Of a stretch of DNA of 24,804 nucleotides, positions 19,946 to 24,804 are shown piece after piece. The DNA is taken from positions 1-24,804 of the forward strand of contig JAFQEB010000019.1 in NCBI GenBank assembly GCA_017399225.1. Direction: 5' to 3'. A model generated the notes under the pieces. That model saw nothing but the letters and a program-made list of their open reading frames with translations, made no database searches and had not been told where the DNA came from. Made by a program: the position numbers and the translations under genes. The first letter of the stretch is position 1. The number at the start of each line of letters is the position of its first letter. Source of the stretch: Clostridia bacterium (GTDB taxonomy: Bacteria > Bacillota_A > Clostridia > Christensenellales > Aristaeellaceae).

Positions 19946-21682
19946 TTGAAGAAGCTGCTTTCCTGTCTGCTGCTGGCCGCCCTGCTGCTGGGCTGCACGG
20001 CCGCCCTTGCAGAAGCTGCCCCCGCCACCATCATTGATTTTGCCGACGGCAACTACGCCTTCCTGGGCGTTGACACCGTTGCCGGCAATGCCGACGCCTG
20101 CGAGCTGTCCGTTGTGGATTACAACGGCGGCAAGGCGCTGCGCGTGGACGTGAAGTCCAAGGTGCCCTACGTCGCCCTGAACATCGAGGGCCTGCTGGGC
20201 GAAAACTACGTGAAGCTCGCCAAGATGACCTTTGACGTGGGCGCCGAGCTGGGCAGCGACGGCAAGTTCTACGCCCAGTCCGGTAAGGTCTACACCGTCA
20301 CCGGCGAAGATCAGACCAAGAACGGCTACGACTGGTCCGTGTTCCTGAAGAACAAGAACCCCAAGGCCGCCACGGTCAAGATCACCAGCCCGCTGACCGC
20401 CGGCATTGGCGAGTACATGCTGATCACCAAGGAAACCGACACCTTCGTGGACAGCGGCCGCTTCGCTGGCGAAGAGGCCCGCGATATCTACCTGTCCAAC
20501 CTGCAGTTCTTTGATGCAGAGGGCAATGTCCTGCCCCTGGATCTGACGGCTGTCTGGGAGTCCCCCAACGCTGAGGCTGATCTGTCCAACCTGTCCGTGC
20601 TGACGGGCGCGGTGGACTTCCCCGGCTTCACCTGCGAGGCGGGCGGCTGGAGCCAGAGCGGCTTCTCCATGCCCGAAGAGTTCCGCGCGGCGCTGGTTCC
20701 CGGCTCCGTGATCGAGATCTCCTTCGAGTCCGGCAACGGCACCATGTGGCTGGTCTTCCCCGATTCCGCCGCCGGCTGGAAGCGCATCGGCAACAACAAC
20801 CAGTCCTCCATCAACAACTCCAAGAACATCGCGCAGGTCACCTATGAGCAGATCGCTGCCGTGCTGGGCGAGGATACCTCCACCTGGGGCGATCGCCTGC
20901 AGTGCGAGGCCGGCGACAGCTGGAAGGTCTACTCCGTCAAGGTCGGCCAGGCTCAGCCCCGTGTGGCGCTGACCGGCGTCGTTGAGTTCGAAGGCTTTAC
21001 CTGCGAGGGCGGCGGCTGGAGCCAGAGCGGCTTCAACTTCACCCAGGAAGTGCTGGACGCCCTGCAGCCCGGCACCGCGCTGGAGATCTCCTTCGAATCC
21101 GATAACAACACCATGTGGATCGTCCTGCCCGACTCCGCTGCCGGCTGGAAGCGCATCGGCAACAACGGCGCCGCCACCATCATCGGCAACAAGGCCTACA
21201 TCACCTATGAGCAGATCGTCGAGATCGTCGGCGAGGACAAGGCCGGCTGGGGCGCCCGTCTGCAGTGTGAGGGCGGCGCTGACTGGAAAGTCTACGCGGT
21301 GAACGTCGGCAAGGTCAACAAGCTCAGCGGCGTGAGCGGCATCGTGAACTTCGAAGGCTTCACGACCTCCGGCAACGGCTGGAGCCAGAGCGGCTTCGAA
21401 ATGACCGAGGAGATCAAGGCTGCGCTGGTGCCCGGCTCCGTGGTCACCATCAGCTATGAGTCCGAGGCGGACAACATCTGGCTGGTCTTCCCCGACTCCG
21501 CTGCGGGCTGGAAGCGCATCCAGTCCCAGACCGCTGATACCGACGGCAAGATCGCGCAGATCACCTTCGAGGAGATCGCCGAGGTTCTGGGCGAGGACGT
21601 CTCTGCCTGGGGCGCCCGTATGCAGTGTGAATCCTCCGGCGTGTGGAACGTTTACAGCGTCACCGTCGGCCAGGCCCACTAA
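19946..21682 (+). CDS. Secreted protein with three tandem beta-sandwich-like repeats
   Basis: 578 aa. The start is taken as TTG at 19946 because AGGAGG lies 9 bases upstream; a TTG at 19937 touches that site. The signal peptide MKKLLSCLLLAALLLGCTAA contains a possible lipobox LLGC, so anchoring is possible. An N-terminal domain (about 28-205) is followed by three repeats of about 120 residues starting near 218, 341 and 461. Each has F.GFT...GGWSQSGF, W.V.PDSAAGWKRI and LGED...WG.R.QCE....WKVY.V.VG. The Trp-rich pattern and the position before a sugar-binding protein and a mannanase suggest a carbohydrate-binding protein; no catalytic motif was recognised. The exact family is not known to me. 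Confidence 0.72.
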   Translation: MKKLLSCLLLAALLLGCTAALAEAAPATIIDFADGNYAFLGVDTVAGNADACELSVVDYNGGKALRVDVKSKVPYVALNIEGLLGENYVKLAKMTFDVGAELGSDGKFYAQSGKVYTVTGEDQTKNGYDWSVFLKNKNPKAATVKITSPLTAGIGEYMLITKETDTFVDSGRFAGEEARDIYLSNLQFFDAEGNVLPLDLTAVWESPNAEADLSNLSVLTGAVDFPGFTCEAGGWSQSGFSMPEEFRAALVPGSVIEISFESGNGTMWLVFPDSAAGWKRIGNNNQSSINNSKNIAQVTYEQIAAVLGEDTSTWGDRLQCEAGDSWKVYSVKVGQAQPRVALTGVVEFEGFTCEGGGWSQSGFNFTQEVLDALQPGTALEISFESDNNTMWIVLPDSAAGWKRIGNNGAATIIGNKAYITYEQIVEIVGEDKAGWGARLQCEGGADWKVYAVNVGKVNKLSGVSGIVNFEGFTTSGNGWSQSGFEMTEEIKAALVPGSVVTISYESEADNIWLVFPDSAAGWKRIQSQTADTDGKIAQITFEEIAEVLGEDVSAWGARMQCESSGVWNVYSVTVGQAH

Positions 21683-21712
21683 TTCACTTCAATCGATCAG
21701 GAGGTAAAAGGA

Positions 21713-23110
21713 ATGAAGAAGTTTACTGCTCTGATTCTGGCGCTGCTGATACTGCTCTCCGTGGCCGGCGTTGCGTCCGCCGAGGAACCCCGTCACATCG
21801 TGATCGGCACCACCTGGGACATCTTCTATGACTCCACCCACACCGACGTTTACGACAACCCCGGCTACTCCGGCGACCTCGCTCAGGATATGATGTTCGA
21901 GAAGGTCAAGGAAGTGGAAGAGAAGTGGAACGTGACCTTTGAGTTCATGAACATGACCTACTCCGGCTCCAAGGAGTCCATCAACACCTCCATCATGGCC
22001 GGCACCCCCGATGTGGACGTGTACATGGTCGGTATGGCCGTGGCGGCTCCCGCCATCGCCAATGGCTACGCGATCGACCTTCGCGACATCCTGCCTGCGG
22101 ATCATCCCGTGATCAACGGCACCGACGAAGTGCTGTCCTACGTTGACATGGGCGACGGCAGCGTGTCCCTGCTGATCGCCAACAAGAAGGAGAACATGGT
22201 CGCCGATACCAATCCCCTGGGCTTCAACCTGCAGATGATCGAAAACGCCAACCTGGAGGATCCCCGTGATCTGGTCGAGCGCGGCGAGTGGACCTGGGAC
22301 AAGTTCATCGAGTACTGCCAGGTTCTGACCAAGGATAACGACGGCGACGGCATCATCGACGTGTACGGCTTCGGCGGTTGGCCGGAGGACTACCTGAATG
22401 AGATCCTCATGTCCAACGGCACTTACATCGCTGCCAACCAGAAGGAAAACCTGACCTCCGTTGAGGTGGCTGAGGCGCTGCAGTTCATGCAGGATCTGAA
22501 CGTTACCTACGGCGTCATGCATCCGATCCCCGAGCAGAACGGCTGGGACGTCTGCCGCTTCCTGTACCGCGACCAGAAGGTTGCCTTTACGCCCCTTGCT
22601 GCTTGGATCATGAGCAACTTCGAGGATTACTCCTACAAGAAGCCCGATCAGCCCACCCTGGAGTTCGACATGGTGTTCGTGCCGTGGCCCGTGGGCCCCA
22701 GCGGCAATGCGGAAACCAACGCAGCCAAGGTCATCGGTTCTACGGGCTACATGCTGCCTGTTGGCATCGAGGATCCCCTGCTGGTCTTCAACGTGCTATA
22801 TGACATCCTCAACTGGTATGACTACGATCCCAACGATCCCGCCGCTGCCGAGGCTGCTCTGGACGTCCGCGACAACGAGGAAGCCCTGGGCTGGTGGTAC
22901 GGCGTCACCGCCAAGGATATCGAGCTGCAGGAGTACAACTTCAACGTCATGTATGAAATGGGCCTGAAGACCCAGTTCGATATGGTCAACAACCTGGGCG
23001 TGAGCCTGGAGATCACCGCGCTGGTCAACGGCGACTACACCGTGGCCCAGTACCAGGAGATGTTCAAGCAGCCCATTCAGGACGCCATCACCCTCATCAT
23101 GGGCGAGTAA
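21713..23110 (+). CDS. ABC sugar transporter extracellular solute-binding protein
   Basis: 465 aa. Signal peptide MKKFTALILALLILLSVAGVASA without a lipobox. The mature chain has family-1 solute-binding features: KVKEVEEKWNVTFEFMNM, AGTPDVDVYMVG, then NLEDPRDLVERGEWTWDKFIEYCQVLTKDNDGDGI, whose Asp-rich loop (from residue 208) resembles a calcium site common in sugar-binding relatives. VIGSTGYMLPVGIEDPLLVF and the C-terminal helical part complete the fold. It would bind manno-oligosaccharides for an ABC importer. AGGAGG lies about 8 bases upstream of the ATG. It sits 30 bases after the repeat-protein gene, in the same operon; a terminator-like hairpin follows. No permease genes are in the window. 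Confidence 0.88.
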   Translation: MKKFTALILALLILLSVAGVASAEEPRHIVIGTTWDIFYDSTHTDVYDNPGYSGDLAQDMMFEKVKEVEEKWNVTFEFMNMTYSGSKESINTSIMAGTPDVDVYMVGMAVAAPAIANGYAIDLRDILPADHPVINGTDEVLSYVDMGDGSVSLLIANKKENMVADTNPLGFNLQMIENANLEDPRDLVERGEWTWDKFIEYCQVLTKDNDGDGIIDVYGFGGWPEDYLNEILMSNGTYIAANQKENLTSVEVAEALQFMQDLNVTYGVMHPIPEQNGWDVCRFLYRDQKVAFTPLAAWIMSNFEDYSYKKPDQPTLEFDMVFVPWPVGPSGNAETNAAKVIGSTGYMLPVGIEDPLLVFNVLYDILNWYDYDPNDPAAAEAALDVRDNEEALGWWYGVTAKDIELQEYNFNVMYEMGLKTQFDMVNNLGVSLEITALVNGDYTVAQYQEMFKQPIQDAITLIMGE

Positions 23111-23141
23111 TCCTTTTCCACAGACGTTTCCGGTAACCTCC

Positions 23142-23184
23142 GCCCCCGGGTGTGCGCAGCTCCGTACATCCGGGGGCACTTTTT
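23142..23184 (+). terminator. Hairpin with T-run between the binding-protein and GH26 genes
   Basis: GCCCCCGGgTGT (23142-23153) / ACAtCCGGGGGC (23166-23177) followed by TTTTT (23180-23184). It may let the binding protein be made in excess over the mannanase. Confidence 0.78.
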
Positions 23185-23214
23185 CAAAAAAGCATGAAGG
23201 AGGCTGAACCTGCT

Positions 23215-24660
23215 ATGAAAAAGCTTGCAAGCGTGATCGCAGCCGTACTGCTGACCTCCCTCTCCGTAACCGCGCTGGCCGAATCCGTCACCTATGAAGC
23301 GGAGGATGCAGCGCTGCACGGCAAGGTCGCGGTATCGGCAGATGCAGCGGCGTCCTGCGGCAAGGCTGTCGGCAAATTCGAAAGCAGCGATGATACCCTG
23401 GACTTCGCTGTCACCGTCCCGGAGGACGGCATGTACGACCTCGTCTTTGTCTGCAAAGGCATCGGCGGCGGCAAGACCAACCGGGTCGCGGTGGACGGTA
23501 TGCCCCAGGGCGAATTCACCTGCGCCGGCGAGACGTATGAGGAATGCACCGTCCGCAACGTGTGGATCACGGCGGGCAGCCACACCGTCACGGTCACGAA
23601 ATCCTGGGGCTGGATCTGGCTGGACTGCCTGAAGGTGACCCCGGCTGCCGGCATCCCGGACAGCGTGTACGAGGTATCCCCGGTACTTTCCAACCCCAAC
23701 GCCAACGAGGATGCACAGAAACTCTTCCGGTACCTGTGCGAATGCTACGGTAAATACACCCTGGCAGGCCAGCACTGCGAGTACGGCACCATCGGCATGG
23801 AATGCCACACTATCAACAAGGTCACCGGCAAGTACCCGGCGGTGCTGGGGCTGGATCTGATGAGCTACTCCCCTGCCCGGCGCGAGCATGGCGGCAGCGG
23901 CGGCAACTCCGTTGAGCAGGCCATCAAGTTCCATGAGCAGGGCGGCATCGTCACCTTCTGCTGGCACTGGAACGCCCCGAACCAGTACCTCAAGGACGGA
24001 ACCGACAACGGCAATCCCCGCTGGTGGGGCGGCTTCTACACCCGCAACACCGACTTTGACATCGACGCCGTGATGAACGGCCGCGACCCCGAGGGCAAGG
24101 CACTCCTGGACCGGGACATCAAGGCCATTGCCGAGCAGCTGCTGCGCCTGCAGGAAGCAGGCATTCCCGTGCTGTGGCGGCCCCTGCATGAGTCCAGCGG
24201 CGGCTGGTTCTGGTGGGGTGCCAAGGGCCCTGAACCCTTCAAGCAGCTGTGGATCTACCTCTACAACGAGCTGACCTACACCTACGGCTGCAACAACCTC
24301 ATCTGGATCTGGAACGCCCGCTACACCGACTGGTACCCCGGCGACGCCTATGTGGACGTCATCGGCGAGGACGTGTACGCCGATCCCCACGACTACAACG
24401 CCCAGAGCTCCCTGTTCTATGAAGTCATGACGGTACCTCAGACGCCCAAGCTCCTTGCGCTGACCGAAGTCGGCGTGGTGCCGGACATCGACCAGCTTGT
24501 TGCAACGAACGCCCGCTGGCTGTGGTTCAACACCTGGGGCGGCGACTATGTGTACAAGAAGGGCAAGTACTCCAGCGAGTACACGGAGGCCGAGCTGATC
24601 AAGAAGGTCTACGACAGCGAATACGTCATCACCCTGGACGAGCTGCCGGATTTCAACTGA
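23215..24660 (+). CDS. Secreted GH26 endo-beta-1,4-mannanase with N-terminal CBM35-like domain
   Basis: 481 aa. Signal peptide MKKLASVIAAVLLTSLSVTALA. Residues about 24-145 form a CBM35/CBM6-like module (VTYEAEDAAL, KAVGKFESSDDTLDFAVTVP, then SHTVTVTKSWGWIWLDCLKV). The GH26 domain (about 160-475) has WHWNAPNQY, the acid/base region WRPLHESSGGWFWWG with Glu326, GCNNLIWIWNARYTDWYPGD, and the nucleophile region LALTEVGVVPD with Glu418. The enzyme cleaves internal beta-1,4-mannosidic bonds with retention. The start at 23215 follows GGAGG; an upstream ATG at 23194 lies between hairpin and ribosome site. A perfect hairpin terminator follows the gene at 24751. Family call firm; preference among mannan, glucomannan and galactomannan unknown. 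Confidence 0.93.
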   Translation: MKKLASVIAAVLLTSLSVTALAESVTYEAEDAALHGKVAVSADAAASCGKAVGKFESSDDTLDFAVTVPEDGMYDLVFVCKGIGGGKTNRVAVDGMPQGEFTCAGETYEECTVRNVWITAGSHTVTVTKSWGWIWLDCLKVTPAAGIPDSVYEVSPVLSNPNANEDAQKLFRYLCECYGKYTLAGQHCEYGTIGMECHTINKVTGKYPAVLGLDLMSYSPARREHGGSGGNSVEQAIKFHEQGGIVTFCWHWNAPNQYLKDGTDNGNPRWWGGFYTRNTDFDIDAVMNGRDPEGKALLDRDIKAIAEQLLRLQEAGIPVLWRPLHESSGGWFWWGAKGPEPFKQLWIYLYNELTYTYGCNNLIWIWNARYTDWYPGDAYVDVIGEDVYADPHDYNAQSSLFYEVMTVPQTPKLLALTEVGVVPDIDQLVATNARWLWFNTWGGDYVYKKGKYSSEYTEAELIKKVYDSEYVITLDELPDFN

Positions 24661-24750
24661 CACAGTGATTTGTCAAACCAAGTGCAACACATTATAAAGT
24701 TCAAGATCCCAAAGGAATTGAGGTGACTGGAAATTGAGCACCTTACGAGG

Positions 24751-24782
24751 CCTGGCGTTGATCAACGCCAGGTTTCGTTTTA
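24751..24782 (+). terminator. Terminator of the mannan-use operon
   Basis: CCTGGCGTT (24751-24759), loop GATC, AACGCCAGG (24764-24772), then TTTCGTTTT, 90 bases after the GH26 stop. The rest of 24661-24804 shows no gene. Confidence 0.82.
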
Positions 24783-24804
24783 GTGTAACGGGACTGACTC
24801 TGGA

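Noticed and set aside
19781..21679. 632-aa minus-strand frame opposite the triple-repeat protein
   Set aside because: Its internal repeats mirror those of the sense gene, and the sense frame has signal peptide and ribosome site.
23077..24663. 528-aa minus-strand frame opposite GH26
   Set aside because: The sense frame carries GH26 catalytic motifs; the antisense has no start signal or recognisable domain.

Overview
The window reads as a chromosomal segment of a spore-forming, GC-rich member of the Clostridia, probably an uncultured gut or rumen lineage. The spore signs are a SpoIIGA protease, pro-sigma-E and sigma-G. The gut signs are a secreted GH26 mannanase, an ABC sugar-binding protein and a BMP-type nucleoside-binding lipoprotein. 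The genus cannot be fixed from this sequence alone.

Layout. 1-681 (-): 5' part of a BMP/PnrA-type substrate-binding protein. 682-1104: a noncoding block packed with stem-loops. 1105-2350 (-): mazF-like toxin overlapping a YitT-family membrane protein. 2572-6718 (+): spoIIGA-sigE, two tandem secreted paralogs of unknown function that share a promoter/operator/terminator cassette, then sigG. 6708-7910 (-): MFS transporter, convergent with sigG and overlapping it by 11 bp. 8246-10381 (-): Zn/Cd/Pb-type P1B ATPase behind a consensus promoter that carries an SmtB/ArsR-type 12-2-12 operator. 10556-12570 (-): pyrR-uraA behind a PyrR-type attenuator. 12928-16098 (+): rpmH-rnpA-yidD-yidC-jag, the conserved ribosome/membrane-insertion cluster often found near oriC, but without dnaA or mnmE here. 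16428-17478 (-): a marR-flavin reductase operon with a dyad across its promoter. 17593-17675 (+): tRNA-Leu(CAA). 17855-18652 (+): an XRE regulator fused to 18 uninterrupted glycine-started pentapeptides. 18721-24660: a mannan-use locus, with a divergent AraC regulator, a secreted protein with three repeats, a sugar-binding protein and a CBM35-like/GH26 mannanase.

How parts work together. SpoIIGA cleaves pro-sigma-E in the mother cell and sigma-G acts later in the forespore. PyrR senses pyrimidine nucleotides and controls its own mRNA and the uracil permease through the leader. RnpA, YidD, YidC and Jag couple RNA processing and membrane insertion. In the last region the GH26 enzyme would cut beta-mannan, the repeat protein may bind polysaccharide, and the binding protein would hand oligosaccharides to an ABC permease that is not in the window.

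The least explained material is noncoding. A dispersed intergenic element is present three times (5702-5845, 8011-8234 and inverted 16108-16270). Its main stem changes sequence with pairing kept, and one copy carries a 63-nt insert that itself folds into a branched structure. A separate seven-hairpin block lies at 818-1085. Among proteins, the XRE-pentapeptide fusion and the secreted pair between sigE and sigG are the most unusual.
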